Assembly (NCBI GenBank): GCA_019416065.1
Contig: DXYB01000024.1
Coordinates: 1 to 32,117 of the forward strand
Source: Acidaminococcus sp.
GTDB taxonomy: Bacteria; Bacillota; Negativicutes; Acidaminococcales; Acidaminococcaceae
Length of the DNA: 32,117 bases
Direction: 5' to 3'
Below, piece by piece: positions 22,483 through 32,062 of the stretch; within the stretch, counting starts at the first letter, position 1; every line of letters starts with the position of its first letter. The position numbers and the translations under genes are program-made. Below the pieces are notes generated by a model. It did not search any database, had not been told where the DNA came from, and saw only the letters and a list, made by a program, of their open reading frames with translations.

Positions 22483-23264
22483 CCAGCGGCATGCTTTTTA
22501 CCGTAAATTCCTGCACTGATAAATAGTACCAGGGCCACAATAAAAAAGATCATACTGGTGGCTTGTGCTGATTTTAAACCCCAAAATAAGGGTTGCGTGT
22601 AATCTCCCCGCAAAAACTCCAGGAAGAATCGGGTCAAAGAGTAAAGCATGACATAAAGGCAACACGTCTGCCCTTTATAAGGCTTTGTGGTTTGAAATAA
22701 TAACAGTAGGGCAAATAAGATCACATCAATCTGTCCCTCCCACACCTCTGCCGGCCACAAAAACGCATCGCCATAGGTACTGCGTGCTAATGTCCCTAAA
22801 GGATAGCGAATACCGAAATCTCCTCCTGTGGGGGCACCAAAGGCATCCCCGTTTAACAAATTGGCCATGCGTCCGATGGACTGACCGATGAAAAGCGCTG
22901 GGGCGATAACATCCAGCATTTCTATCCAATTGATATGATGGCGATGGCAGTATATCGCACCGGCTAAAACCCCGCCGATAATGCCACCTTGAATAGCCAT
23001 TCCCCCTTGCCATACAAAAGGAATCTCCAGCAGATGCTTGCTGTAATACTGCCAATCGAAAAAGAACACGTCCCAGAGCCGGGCCCCAATTAATCCGGAA
23101 AATCCTCCGTAGATACCGATATCGGGCAAATATTTTTCCCAGCCCCGGCCGTCCCGCCAGGCAAGAAAATAAGCGACAGCCGTAGCCATAAAAATGGCAG
23201 TACATAATAATAGTCCATACATCCGGATAGGAAATCCATTGATAATAAATAAGTATTGGTGCAT
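22473..23264 (-). CDS. lgt: Prolipoprotein diacylglyceryl transferase
   Basis: A 263-residue inner-membrane enzyme that transfers diacylglycerol to the lipobox Cys of prelipoproteins. About seven membrane segments are visible. Family motifs are FVWQGGMAIQGGIIGG, SIGRMANLLNGDAFG and FLEFLRGD. AAAGGACGG precedes the start. It lies 18 bases downstream of the phosphoesterase gene, probably in one operon. It would process the lipoprotein at 11353. Confidence 0.95.
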   Translation of the reverse strand: MHQYLFIINGFPIRMYGLLLCTAIFMATAVAYFLAWRDGRGWEKYLPDIGIYGGFSGLIGARLWDVFFFDWQYYSKHLLEIPFVWQGGMAIQGGIIGGVLAGAIYCHRHHINWIEMLDVIAPALFIGQSIGRMANLLNGDAFGAPTGGDFGIRYPLGTLARSTYGDAFLWPAEVWEGQIDVILFALLLLFQTTKPYKGQTCCLYVMLYSLTRFFLEFLRGDYTQPLFWGLKSAQATSMIFFIVALVLFISAGIYGKKHAAGKK

Positions 23265-23282
23265 AAGTGATCCGTCCTTTGC

Positions 23283-23984
23283 TTAGTCTGTAATTTTCAC
23301 CAATTGAAACTTTACATAATCCGCTGCTACCAGGGTGTATTGGGTGCCATCACGCATGCCTTGGAAGAGTTGAAGAAAATGTGCTGCCTCCCCATGGACG
23401 TGGCCATAAATACATTGCTCTACACCGTAGGCTTTGCATAATTCTGTAAATCCAGAAATTTCGTCGTTTTTGTAGAGCGGGGGATAATGAAGGGCTGCGA
23501 TGAGGTGCTTTATTCCTGCTGCTTTGGCTGCTGCTAAGCTGCGCTCCAACCGTCCTACCTCCCTGTCATAGACGAGTTGGTCATGGGGTGAAAAATCGGG
23601 CATACTGGGCAAATTCCAGCCCCTAGTGCCACAAATTGCGGTATCTCCAGTACGATAAAAGGTATTGTGGAGAAAGGTGATCGTAGGCAGGGCTTCCTGC
23701 ATTTTTTTCAAACTGGTCCACCAATAGTCATGATTGCCTTTTAAGAGGACAATATGTCCCGGCATCTGGGTAAGTACGCCCAAATCTTTTTCTACAGCAT
23801 CAGATAACTCCATGGACCAGGAGGTGTCTCCCACCAAAAGTACTGTGTCCTCGTTTTTTACGGTCTCTTTCCAATTGGTCAAGATTTTTTTTCGATGATT
23901 TTTCCACTGGATACCGAATACGTCCATGGGTTTTTGCGGCGGATTACCAGAAAAATGCAGGTCTCCCATTGCGTAAATTGCCAT
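23283..23984 (-). CDS. Calcineurin-like metallophosphoesterase
   Basis: A 233-residue cytoplasmic phosphoesterase. Metal-binding motifs are GDLHFS, LLVGDTSW, LLKGNHDYWW, ALHYPP and YGHVHGEA, all in the expected order. AGGAGG lies nine bases before ATG 23984. The substrate is not predictable. It is divergent from leuS and followed by lgt. Confidence 0.9.
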   Translation of the reverse strand: MAIYAMGDLHFSGNPPQKPMDVFGIQWKNHRKKILTNWKETVKNEDTVLLVGDTSWSMELSDAVEKDLGVLTQMPGHIVLLKGNHDYWWTSLKKMQEALPTITFLHNTFYRTGDTAICGTRGWNLPSMPDFSPHDQLVYDREVGRLERSLAAAKAAGIKHLIAALHYPPLYKNDEISGFTELCKAYGVEQCIYGHVHGEAAHFLQLFQGMRDGTQYTLVAADYVKFQLVKITD

Positions 23985-24003
23985 AGTCTATTTGCCTCCT
24001 GCG

Positions 24004-24032
24004 TTGACTTTATGCGTTGTGAAATATATAAT
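24004..24032 (+). promoter_or_regulatory. leuS promoter
   Basis: TTGACT (24004-24009) and TATAAT (24027-24032) are separated by 17 bases, a near-perfect sigma-A promoter. A leader of about 100 bases follows. Confidence 0.85.
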
Positions 24033-24098
24033 GAACCTATTCTACAGCTGGTGAAATCCTATAATACCCATATGTTACTGAATTCCGGAAACTTATGC

Positions 24099-24131
24099 AA
24101 GGTGTTTCAGGTGATTTTTCACCTTAGGAGG
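24099..24131 (+). promoter_or_regulatory. Alternative hairpins beside the leuS ribosome-binding site
   Basis: AGGTGA (24109-24114) and TCACCT (24119-24124) form a hairpin that ends one base before the Shine-Dalgarno AGGAGG (24126-24131). AAGGTG (24099-24104) can instead pair with CACCTT (24120-24125). The two pairings exclude each other. No T-box consensus is visible. Confidence 0.4.
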
Positions 24132-24138
24132 TATGTCC

Positions 24139-26628
24139 ATGTTCACGGAAAAGTACGAACCCCATGAGATTGAAGCCAAATGGCAACAATATTGGGAAAA
24201 TCATAAGACTTACAAGGTCAATAATGATTCAGTTAAGCCTAAATCCTATGTGTTGGAAATGTTCCCGTACCCATCGGGAAATCTGCACATGGGACATGTT
24301 CGGAATTATTCTATCGGTGATGTGGTTGCCCGTTTCCGTACGATGCGGGGATTTAACGTACTGCATCCTATGGGGTGGGATTCTTTTGGCATGCCCGCAG
24401 AAAATGCTGCTATTAAGCACCATATTCCCCCTGCGAAATGGACCTTGGAAAATATTGCGAATATGACTCGACAACAGAAAGAACTGGGCCTTTCGTATGA
24501 CTGGGATAGAGAGGTAACAACCTGCAAACCGGATTACTATAAATGGACCCAGTGGTTTTTTGAACTTATGTACAAACAGGGCCTTGCCGTAAAAAAGAAG
24601 GCCTCTGTTAACTGGTGCGATACCTGCGGGACTGTGCTGGCCAACGAACAAGTAGAAGATGGCAAATGCTGGCGTTGCCATCAGCCCGTAGTAAAAAAAG
24701 AACTATCCCAATGGTTCTTTAAAATTACGGATTATGCACAGCGCTTATTGGATGATCTTTCGAAATTAAAAGGCTGGCCGGAACCGGTCAAAATCATGCA
24801 GAAAAACTGGATCGGCCGCAGTGAGGGACTGGAATTTAGTTTTGCGATTCCCAGCCTCCAAAAAGAGCTGCCAGTGTACACGACACGTCCGGACACCATT
24901 TATGGTGTGACCTTTGTGGTTGTTCCTCCCGAACATCCATTGGTAGAAGAACTGCTTAAAAACAATCCAAAAAGGGCAGAACTGGAGGCGTTCTGTGAAA
25001 AAGTACGCAATACCTCCGATATTGAACGAACAAGCAGCGAATCAGAAAAGCTGGGTATGTACACAGGCGTGGACTGCATCCATCCACTAACCGGAGAAAA
25101 AGTTCAGATCTGGATTACTAACTATGTGCTGGTGGATTATGGTACGGGGGCTGTTATGGGGGTTCCTACCGGGGATCACCGTGACTGGCTTTTTGCGACA
25201 AAATATGGTATTAAAAAGATTCTGACACTCCAGCCCAAAAATAAAGAATTAAAACTGGAAGAAATGACCGATGCCTATGAAGAAAAAGACGGCGTTCTAG
25301 TAAACGCAGGACCTTTTACTGGCATGGAAATGCACAAGGCTATGAAAGCCATTATTGATTACATGGAAGAAAAAGGCCTTGGTAAAAGACGTGTCAACTT
25401 CCGTTTGCGGGATTGGCTGATCAGTCGACAGCGCTATTGGGGCTGCCCGATTCCTGTGATTTACTGCCCGCATTGCGGCGAAGTGCTGGTACCGGAAAAA
25501 GATTTGCCGGTGCTTTTACCCACGGATGTAAAATTTGATGCCGGGGCTAAAAGTCCGCTGGCTACCAGTGAGAGCTTTACCCACTGCACTTGTCCAAAGT
25601 GTGGAGGCCCTGCAACACGGGAACTGGACACCATGGATACGTTCCTGTGTTCTTCTTGGTACTATCTGCGCTACACCGACTCCCACAATGATACAGCGCC
25701 TTTTAGTAAGGAAGCCGTGAACCACTGGATGCCAGTGGATCAGTACATTGGCGGGATTGAACATGCCATTTTGCATCTGCTATATTCCCGCTTCTTTATG
25801 AAAGTGCTACATGATGCAGGCTTAGTAGAGGCGGATGAGCCATTTACCAACCTTTTGACACAGGGTATGGTGATTAAAGATGGCGCTAAGATGAGTAAAT
25901 CCTTGGGGAATGTGGTGTCTCCGGAAGAAATCGTAGGGAAATATGGGGCCGATACGGCACGGCTGTTTATCATGTTTGCTGCACCGGTGGAACGGGAACT
26001 GGAATGGAGCGATCAGGGCGTAGAAGGATCTTTCCGCTTCCTGAATCGGGTGTGGAGAATCGTCTATTATTTCAAAGACGTGCTGGCACAGCAAGTCACG
26101 GACTATGATACGACAACCCTGAATGAGGAAGATAAAGCCTTGCGGCATATTCTTCATGCCAGCGTGAAAAAAATCACCGAGGACATTGACCATCGCTTTA
26201 ACTTCAACACAGCCATTTCCACGATGATGGAGCTGGTAAATGCCCTGTATGCCTATAAGGATAAAGCCGCAACTATTAATCCAGGTCTTGTCTACGAGAC
26301 CGTCTCTAAATTGTTGCTAGTGATGGCCCCATTTGTACCGCATATCACAGATGAGCTGTGGCATGCTGCCATGGGAAAAACAGAAAGCATTCATAAGGAA
26401 TCCTGGCCTACCTATGACCCGGAAGCCGTCAAAGTGGATGAAGTGGAAGTGTTGATTCAAATCAATGGCAAGCCTAAAGTACGTCTTGTGACCTCACCGG
26501 ACCTTGCTAAAGAAGCGCTAGAAAAATTGGCGCTGGAAAACCAAGAAGTACAGCACGCCATTGCCGGAAAAGAAGTAAAGAAAGTTATTGCTGTACCAGG
26601 TCGTCTCGTGAATATCGTGGCGAAATAA
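24139..26628 (+). CDS. leuS: Leucyl-tRNA synthetase
   Basis: An 829-residue class I synthetase that charges tRNA-Leu. The HIGH motif is HMGH in YPSGNLHMGHVRNYS, and the KMSKS motif is in DGAKMSKSLGN. The editing domain carries TTRPDTIYGVTF. Two Cys-rich pairs (CDTCG with CWRCH, and CPHCG with CPKCGG) are present. ATG 24139 is preferred over ATG 24133 because AGGAGG lies seven bases before it. It has its own promoter. Confidence 0.97.
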   Translation: MFTEKYEPHEIEAKWQQYWENHKTYKVNNDSVKPKSYVLEMFPYPSGNLHMGHVRNYSIGDVVARFRTMRGFNVLHPMGWDSFGMPAENAAIKHHIPPAKWTLENIANMTRQQKELGLSYDWDREVTTCKPDYYKWTQWFFELMYKQGLAVKKKASVNWCDTCGTVLANEQVEDGKCWRCHQPVVKKELSQWFFKITDYAQRLLDDLSKLKGWPEPVKIMQKNWIGRSEGLEFSFAIPSLQKELPVYTTRPDTIYGVTFVVVPPEHPLVEELLKNNPKRAELEAFCEKVRNTSDIERTSSESEKLGMYTGVDCIHPLTGEKVQIWITNYVLVDYGTGAVMGVPTGDHRDWLFATKYGIKKILTLQPKNKELKLEEMTDAYEEKDGVLVNAGPFTGMEMHKAMKAIIDYMEEKGLGKRRVNFRLRDWLISRQRYWGCPIPVIYCPHCGEVLVPEKDLPVLLPTDVKFDAGAKSPLATSESFTHCTCPKCGGPATRELDTMDTFLCSSWYYLRYTDSHNDTAPFSKEAVNHWMPVDQYIGGIEHAILHLLYSRFFMKVLHDAGLVEADEPFTNLLTQGMVIKDGAKMSKSLGNVVSPEEIVGKYGADTARLFIMFAAPVERELEWSDQGVEGSFRFLNRVWRIVYYFKDVLAQQVTDYDTTTLNEEDKALRHILHASVKKITEDIDHRFNFNTAISTMMELVNALYAYKDKAATINPGLVYETVSKLLLVMAPFVPHITDELWHAAMGKTESIHKESWPTYDPEAVKVDEVEVLIQINGKPKVRLVTSPDLAKEALEKLALENQEVQHAIAGKEVKKVIAVPGRLVNIVAK

Positions 26629-26694
26629 TTAGTTCGCCTTAGGTCATAACGGTATACCAAGACTTTACCCCATACTCTGTATTCGATGAAACTA

Positions 26695-26738
26695 AAGCGG
26701 GCTTTTTCCTTCGAAGGAGAGGAAAAAGCCCGCTTATT
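26695..26738 (+). terminator. Terminator after leuS
   Basis: AAGCGGGCTTTTTCC (26695-26709) and its exact complement (26721-26735) form a 15 bp stem followed by TTATT-like sequence. The long stem is stable, although the T-tail is short. It separates leuS from comEA. Confidence 0.75.
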
Positions 26739-26761
26739 CTGTCCAAAGGAAGGAACAAAGA

Positions 26762-27391
26762 ATGAATCCCTGGGAGAAGAAAAAATGGGCCGTGGTCATC
26801 GGCATTGTGTTGTTATGCGTGGGAGGTAGCTTGTATCTGAACACGCCACAAAAATTGGAAGAACAGGTGCCAACGGAAGTGGTACACCAGTTACAAGAAA
26901 AAAAGTCGCAATCTAAAGCCATCGTGTATATTAGCGGGGCGGTAAACGCACCAGGGCTTTACCCGATAGCACCGGGGACCCGGGTTCAAGAGGCCCTGAA
27001 AAACGCGGGAGGACCGACGGATGAAGCGGATCTTAGCAAGGTAAATTTGGCGAAAAAATGCAAAGATGGGATGCAAATCAACGTGCCATATAAAAAAGAG
27101 AAAAAGAGTAGGCGTCAGGTGGCAGTAAAGGACAATACGCTGCAACAAGAGCCCTCGGAGAAGCGTATGGAAAATGGGGCAGGCAATACAGTAACTCAGA
27201 GTGGAAAAGTCAACCTAAACGTTGCTTCAGCGGCTGCTTTGGAAACCCTTCCAGGTATTGGGCCGGCATTAGCCAGGCGAATCATAGCCTACAGGCAGAA
27301 AACACCCTTTGTTCGTTTGGAAGATTTGCAAAAAGTATCCGGTATTGGTCCTGCCAAATTTTTAAAGCTGCGGGACTTTTTGGAGGTGTAG
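26762..27391 (+). CDS. comEA: Competence protein ComEA
   Basis: A 209-residue membrane-anchored DNA-binding protein for transformation. The membrane anchor is at about residues 9-26. The SLBB domain begins near VYISGAVNAPGLYPIAPG. The C-terminal helix-hairpin-helix DNA-binding unit includes LNVASAAALETLPGIGPALA and SGIGPAKFLKLRDFL. The ATG follows AAGGAAGGAAC. comEC follows directly, as in the standard comE operon. Confidence 0.94.
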   Translation: MNPWEKKKWAVVIGIVLLCVGGSLYLNTPQKLEEQVPTEVVHQLQEKKSQSKAIVYISGAVNAPGLYPIAPGTRVQEALKNAGGPTDEADLSKVNLAKKCKDGMQINVPYKKEKKSRRQVAVKDNTLQQEPSEKRMENGAGNTVTQSGKVNLNVASAAALETLPGIGPALARRIIAYRQKTPFVRLEDLQKVSGIGPAKFLKLRDFLEV

Positions 27392-27392
27392 C

Positions 27393-29708
27393 GTGAATCC
27401 GGTGCTGCTCGCCGGATTGGCATTTGCCATTGGGTGTGCTATAGGGTTGGAGCGCATATTTCCCTGGTGGGGATGGGCTACTTTGCTGGTTGTAGCGGTA
27501 GCAAGCATGGCGTTTGCCTGGAAGAGAGAACCGACAAGAGAACTCTTGATAGGGCTGGTATGCAGTTTTTGTATTGTGCTCGGAGGATTTACTGCTGCTT
27601 TGCAAGAAAGTGCGGCAGAAAAAATGAAAAGCCTGCAGGGGCAGGAAGTAATTCTTACAGGGGAGATTGTCCCAGGCACCTTTCATCAGGGGACTTTTGG
27701 TGACGCCTCGTTTCTTTTGGCAGAAAAACGAGGGAATGTTCGTATCCAGGTGCAAAAATGGCAAGGAGCGGATCTGAAGACAGGAAGGGTACAGGCGCAG
27801 GGACGATTTTCGTCCCCAGACGGTTTCTATAATCCCTTTCAGGTTTCACCATTGCAAAAAGCTGCTGTACAAAATCTGGGAGGCAGCCTGAGGGTACAAA
27901 AGGGTGGAGTCCATATCCTGCCTGCAAAGCCTACTCTTTCCACACAACTCTTTATGCTGGGAGAAACGCTCCGAAAGCAAGTAAAACGGGCGATGAGTCC
28001 AAAAGATAGCGGATTACTTCTTGGTATGCTGCTGGGAGAGAGTACAGGAGTAGATGGAGAGACGCTGCGCTTATTTCAAAGATTGGGACTTAGCCATCTG
28101 CTTTCTGTTTCCGGCAGCCACGTATCCCTGTTAATGGGGCTTTGTGCAATTTTTTTCAGCTACCTTCCCCTATCTAGAAAAATAAGTGGCTGTGGAATAT
28201 TGCTGGTACTTGTATGCTATGGGATTTTGTGCGGCGGCAAAGCATCTATTTGCCGGGCAGGAATTTTAGGCTGCGGAGTATTATGGGGAAATTTGCACCG
28301 AAAAAGGGCAGATAGCAGCGCTTTTTTAGGCGCAGCCTTACTCCTCCTGTTGGCTTGGCATCCTTTCTGGATCTGGGATATTGGTTTTCAACTTTCTTTT
28401 AGCGCTGCTTTGGGCCTTATCCTACTGCAAAAACCAGTACAAGAACGCCTTTATTTCCTTCCATCATTTTTTTCTATGGGTTTATCCATTCCGATCAGTG
28501 CTCAGCTATTGAGCCTACCTTTTTTGGTGCAGCATTTTCATTGCCTGTCCTTTGTTTCACTTCCAGCTAATTTATTGTTAGTCCCGCTGCTGAGTTTTAT
28601 TTTATCCCTTACGGCGGTAGGCTCTGTATTGGGGGCTTTGGAAGCAGGAATTATTTCACGGCTTTTTCTCAGTCTTGCGGCACAAAGCACAGGATTTTGT
28701 TTATGGCTGGGAGAATTTCTCTCTAAATTGCCCGGATCTCACTGGGTTACAGGAGCGGTGTCCCCCTGGATTTGGCCTTTATATGGCTTACTGTTAGTAG
28801 CACTATTTAGCAAAGAACAGTTTGGACATTGGGGAAAATGGCTGCGAAGAGGAACGGTTCTTCTCTCCGGGATGGCGATTCTTTTTATCGTACTGTTACC
28901 ACACTTCCAGAAAAAGAATTTTACAGTGTACTTTTTGGATGTGGGGCAAGGAGATTGCGCCTTAGTGTGTACTCCAGGTGGTGGACATATTTTGGTGGAT
29001 ACCGGCGGACTTTCTGGTGGGTATGACGTAGGGGAACGCATAATAGTACCAGTCCTCCGGGGCCTGGGCGTGGAAAAAGTAGATGCCGTCTTTTTAAGTC
29101 ACGGGCACCATGACCATGCAGGTGGACTGGCCGGTCTGCTTCGCTGGATACCTGTGGAAGCGTTGTACCTGCCGTGTGAAATCCTCACACCAAATCTAGA
29201 ATATATCATAAAGCAAGGAATAAATATGAAAAATGTAAAATTTGTATACAAAATACAAACAAACCAAAAAGTTTTTCTAAAGGGGAGTATAATAGATACC
29301 GTAGAAGCACCTGAAGAACCAGTGAAAGGAGGAAGTAACGAAACATCCGCTATCGTGCGTGTCACAGCGGACGGACGCAGCATTCTTTTTACAGGGGACG
29401 CTCCCGCAGAGATAGAGCGGTTGGCAGCGGCTAAACCAATACGCAGTGACGTATTGAAAGTTTCCCACCATGGTTCTAAAACATCCAGTGACTGGAAATT
29501 TTTGCAGGCTGTTGCTCCTCAGCTGGCAGTGATTTCAGTGGGACGGGAAAACCGATTTAGACACCCGCACCAGGAAACAATGCAAAAACTGTCGGCGCTT
29601 TCCATCCCTGTAGCCAGAACGGACCAGAGCGGGGCTATTCGAGTCCAGCTGGGTGCAGAGGGGATTTATTGGAGCGGCTTTCGGCAAGATGTCTTTTCAA
29701 AGGGGTAG
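27393..29708 (+). CDS. comEC: DNA internalization channel ComEC/Rec2
   Basis: A 771-residue polytopic protein that moves single-stranded DNA across the inner membrane. The N-terminal OB-like part is followed by the Competence domain (LLGMLLGESTG, LSHLLSVSGSHVSLLMGL). The C-terminal metallo-beta-lactamase domain has FLDVGQGDCALV and SHGHHDHAGGL. GTG 27393 has GGAGG six bases upstream, one base after the comEA stop. Intact comEA-comEC suggests DNA uptake capacity. Confidence 0.95.
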   Translation: MNPVLLAGLAFAIGCAIGLERIFPWWGWATLLVVAVASMAFAWKREPTRELLIGLVCSFCIVLGGFTAALQESAAEKMKSLQGQEVILTGEIVPGTFHQGTFGDASFLLAEKRGNVRIQVQKWQGADLKTGRVQAQGRFSSPDGFYNPFQVSPLQKAAVQNLGGSLRVQKGGVHILPAKPTLSTQLFMLGETLRKQVKRAMSPKDSGLLLGMLLGESTGVDGETLRLFQRLGLSHLLSVSGSHVSLLMGLCAIFFSYLPLSRKISGCGILLVLVCYGILCGGKASICRAGILGCGVLWGNLHRKRADSSAFLGAALLLLLAWHPFWIWDIGFQLSFSAALGLILLQKPVQERLYFLPSFFSMGLSIPISAQLLSLPFLVQHFHCLSFVSLPANLLLVPLLSFILSLTAVGSVLGALEAGIISRLFLSLAAQSTGFCLWLGEFLSKLPGSHWVTGAVSPWIWPLYGLLLVALFSKEQFGHWGKWLRRGTVLLSGMAILFIVLLPHFQKKNFTVYFLDVGQGDCALVCTPGGGHILVDTGGLSGGYDVGERIIVPVLRGLGVEKVDAVFLSHGHHDHAGGLAGLLRWIPVEALYLPCEILTPNLEYIIKQGINMKNVKFVYKIQTNQKVFLKGSIIDTVEAPEEPVKGGSNETSAIVRVTADGRSILFTGDAPAEIERLAAAKPIRSDVLKVSHHGSKTSSDWKFLQAVAPQLAVISVGRENRFRHPHQETMQKLSALSIPVARTDQSGAIRVQLGAEGIYWSGFRQDVFSKG

Positions 29709-29712
29709 CGGT

Positions 29713-30786
29713 ATGAATAAAACACCTGACGTTTTATTAAGCACTTTGGAGAAAGACGCTTCGCCCTGTCCTCATGTGGTGATTGCCTGGGGAGACGAAC
29801 CTTATTTCAAAACATCCATACGACGGGCAATGCGACAAAAGGCATTTCCAGAAGGGGAAGAGCCCAGTGAATGGGCTTTCCAGGATGTGTTTGCAATGGA
29901 AGCGCTACGGGAAGCCATCAACACAGCTCCTCTACTAGGGAGCGGAAACTGGGTGGTGGTGGAAAATCCTAAGGTACTGCAAGTAAAGAAAAAAGATAGT
30001 GGAAAATCGGACCTGAGAAGCAAAAAGAAGAAAGCTGTTTCACCCTTGCAGCAGTTTACGGAAATACTCAGTGATGTACCGGACTATGCGTATGTCCTGT
30101 GCCTATGTGAAAAACTGGATAAACGAACGGCTTTTTTTAAACAGATGAACAAAAGTGCCGTAGTGGTGGAATGCTCCCCTGTCAAATCCTATCAACTTCA
30201 ACCTTGGCTACGGGAAATGGCTGAAAAATACCAATCTAGGTTTACATCGGATGCCATGAATCTGATCATGGAGTATGTTTCTGCGGCGGAATCGGCTCCT
30301 TTGTTATTTTTGGAGCAGGAAATTCGTAAAATTTCCCTTTATGCCGGCAAGCGAAAAAGCTGGGAAAAAGACGACGTAGAGCAGATGTTTTCTCAGTTGC
30401 CGGAGATATCCGGATTTGCCCTGAGTAACGCAGTAGAAGAACGAAAACTTGAACGCGTGCTCTATCTATTGGCGGAAGAACGGAAACAACCGGGCAGCGA
30501 TGGAAAATTCCCTATGCTGTTAGGATCCTTGGTTGCCTCTATACGGCGACTCATTCAGGTTAAAGAATTAAAAGCAAAAGGTGCTCAACAAGACAAGATC
30601 GTGGAAAAGTTAAGACTGCACCCGTATGCCGTAAAACTGACCATGCAGCACAGCAATTATTTTTCTATGGAATCCTTACAAGACTGTATGATCGCTTTGG
30701 CAAAGCTTGCAGTACAGTCCCGTCAGTCGGGACGAACCTGGCCACGGCTTGAAGAAATTCTGGCTAAATTGTTAACTGAAAACTGA
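29713..30786 (+). CDS. holA: DNA polymerase III delta subunit
   Basis: A 357-residue clamp-loader subunit that opens the sliding clamp. The N-terminal segment VVIAWGDEPYFKTSIRRAM, the conserved LGSGNWVVVENP and the C-terminal LHPYAVKLTMQ are typical. ATG 29713 is chosen because AGGGG lies about seven bases upstream; the longer frame starts inside comEC. The gene follows comEC by four bases, the usual comEC-holA order. Confidence 0.93.
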   Translation: MNKTPDVLLSTLEKDASPCPHVVIAWGDEPYFKTSIRRAMRQKAFPEGEEPSEWAFQDVFAMEALREAINTAPLLGSGNWVVVENPKVLQVKKKDSGKSDLRSKKKKAVSPLQQFTEILSDVPDYAYVLCLCEKLDKRTAFFKQMNKSAVVVECSPVKSYQLQPWLREMAEKYQSRFTSDAMNLIMEYVSAAESAPLLFLEQEIRKISLYAGKRKSWEKDDVEQMFSQLPEISGFALSNAVEERKLERVLYLLAEERKQPGSDGKFPMLLGSLVASIRRLIQVKELKAKGAQQDKIVEKLRLHPYAVKLTMQHSNYFSMESLQDCMIALAKLAVQSRQSGRTWPRLEEILAKLLTEN

Positions 30787-30802
30787 AGGAGGAAAAAGAT
30801 AT

Positions 30803-32005
30803 ATGTTGGCTTTAAATTCCTACCAAACTATGGCTGTAGGTATTTTCCTGTACTATATCGGAAAGTTCTTAAAAAGCAGAATTCAATTTCTGCAAACTTA
30901 CTGCATTCCTAATCCGGTTATCGGTGGTATTTTATTTGCCCTGCTGAACCTGGCTATTCATCAATCTGGAGCAACACCTATTAAATTAGACACTGTACAG
31001 CAGAGTTTCTTTATGAATATGTTCTTTACCAGCGTAGGGTTCACTGCTTCCATCGCCCTTTTGAAAAAAGGTGGCCGAGATGTATTGGTTCTGACTATTA
31101 TTTGTGCCTCTCTGATTTGTCTACAGGATATTATCGGCGTAAGTTTGGCAAAGGTCTTTGGCCTGCATCCGCTATTGGGACTATGCGCAGGTTCCATTCC
31201 GCTGGTAGGCGGACACGGGACAAGCGGCGCGTTTGGTCCTTTCTTGGAGAGCTTGGGCGTGGGACGTGCCAATACAGTAGCGATTGCCATGGCAACCTTT
31301 GGGCTAATTTCGGGCTCTTTGATGGGTGGCCCTGTAGCCCATCGCCTGCTGGTAAAACATAACTTAAAAAGTACTGCGGAAGACCAGGAAGATCTGGCTG
31401 TGGAAAAAGCAATTTCCATGGAAGAGCAAGAAGAAGTGGGGATGAGCCCGGAACGGTTGATGTTAGCTACGGGTGAAATCTTGATTGCCATGGGTATCGG
31501 CACACTTTTGGACAAAGGCTTCCGCAGCATTGGTTTGATTTTCCCGGGGTATATTGCCTCCATGATGATTGCTGCTATTATGCGTAACCTGTCTGACAAT
31601 GTGAAATCTATTAATGTACCTATTGCTGAAGTGCAAGCGGTAGGAGATGTGGGACTGAATATTTTCTTGTCCATGGCGCTGATGAGCCTGCGGATTTGGG
31701 AACTGTTTGATATTGCTGGTGCGCTGAGCGCCATTGCCCTTGCACAAGTTGTACTAATGGTTGTGTTCACTACCTTTGTGGTGTTCAATGCCATGGGGCG
31801 GACTTACGACGCGGCCGTGGAAGTTTCTGCCGTGTGCGGCTTTGGTATGGGTGCTACCCCGAATGCTATGGCTAACATGAGTGCTATTACTTCCGTTTAC
31901 GGTCCGGCACCGCGGGCATTCTTCTGTGTACCGCTGGTAGGTGCTATGTTCATCGACTTTGTAAACTCCAGTATTATCATGGTGTTTGTCAACCTGTTTA
32001 AATAA
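30803..32005 (+). CDS. gltS: Sodium/glutamate symporter GltS
   Basis: A 400-residue membrane transporter importing glutamate with Na+. Features are FLQTYCIPNPVIGGILFAL, the GltS re-entrant motif SIPLVGGHGTSGAFGP, and the second repeat motif GFGMGATPNAMANMSAI. AAGGAGG lies before the ATG. It ends with a strong terminator. Glutamate import fits a glutamate-fermenting organism that also encodes HgdA. It begins 16 bases after holA but may have its own promoter, not identified. Confidence 0.96.
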   Translation: MLALNSYQTMAVGIFLYYIGKFLKSRIQFLQTYCIPNPVIGGILFALLNLAIHQSGATPIKLDTVQQSFFMNMFFTSVGFTASIALLKKGGRDVLVLTIICASLICLQDIIGVSLAKVFGLHPLLGLCAGSIPLVGGHGTSGAFGPFLESLGVGRANTVAIAMATFGLISGSLMGGPVAHRLLVKHNLKSTAEDQEDLAVEKAISMEEQEEVGMSPERLMLATGEILIAMGIGTLLDKGFRSIGLIFPGYIASMMIAAIMRNLSDNVKSINVPIAEVQAVGDVGLNIFLSMALMSLRIWELFDIAGALSAIALAQVVLMVVFTTFVVFNAMGRTYDAAVEVSAVCGFGMGATPNAMANMSAITSVYGPAPRAFFCVPLVGAMFIDFVNSSIIMVFVNLFK

Positions 32006-32019
32006 TCTGGGATAATAAG

Positions 32020-32050
32020 GAAGCCCGCTTCTATGGAAGCGGGCTTCTTT
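32020..32050 (+). terminator. Terminator of gltS
   Basis: GAAGCCCGCTTC (32020-32031) and GAAGCGGGCTTC (32036-32047) form a perfect 12 bp stem with loop TATG, followed by TTTA. It lies 14 bases after the gltS stop. Confidence 0.85.
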
Positions 32051-32062
32051 ATACGTAAAAAA

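Noticed and set aside
24033..24138. T-box riboswitch before leuS
   Set aside because: I found no T-box consensus, no antiterminator/terminator pair and no specifier loop in this short leader.
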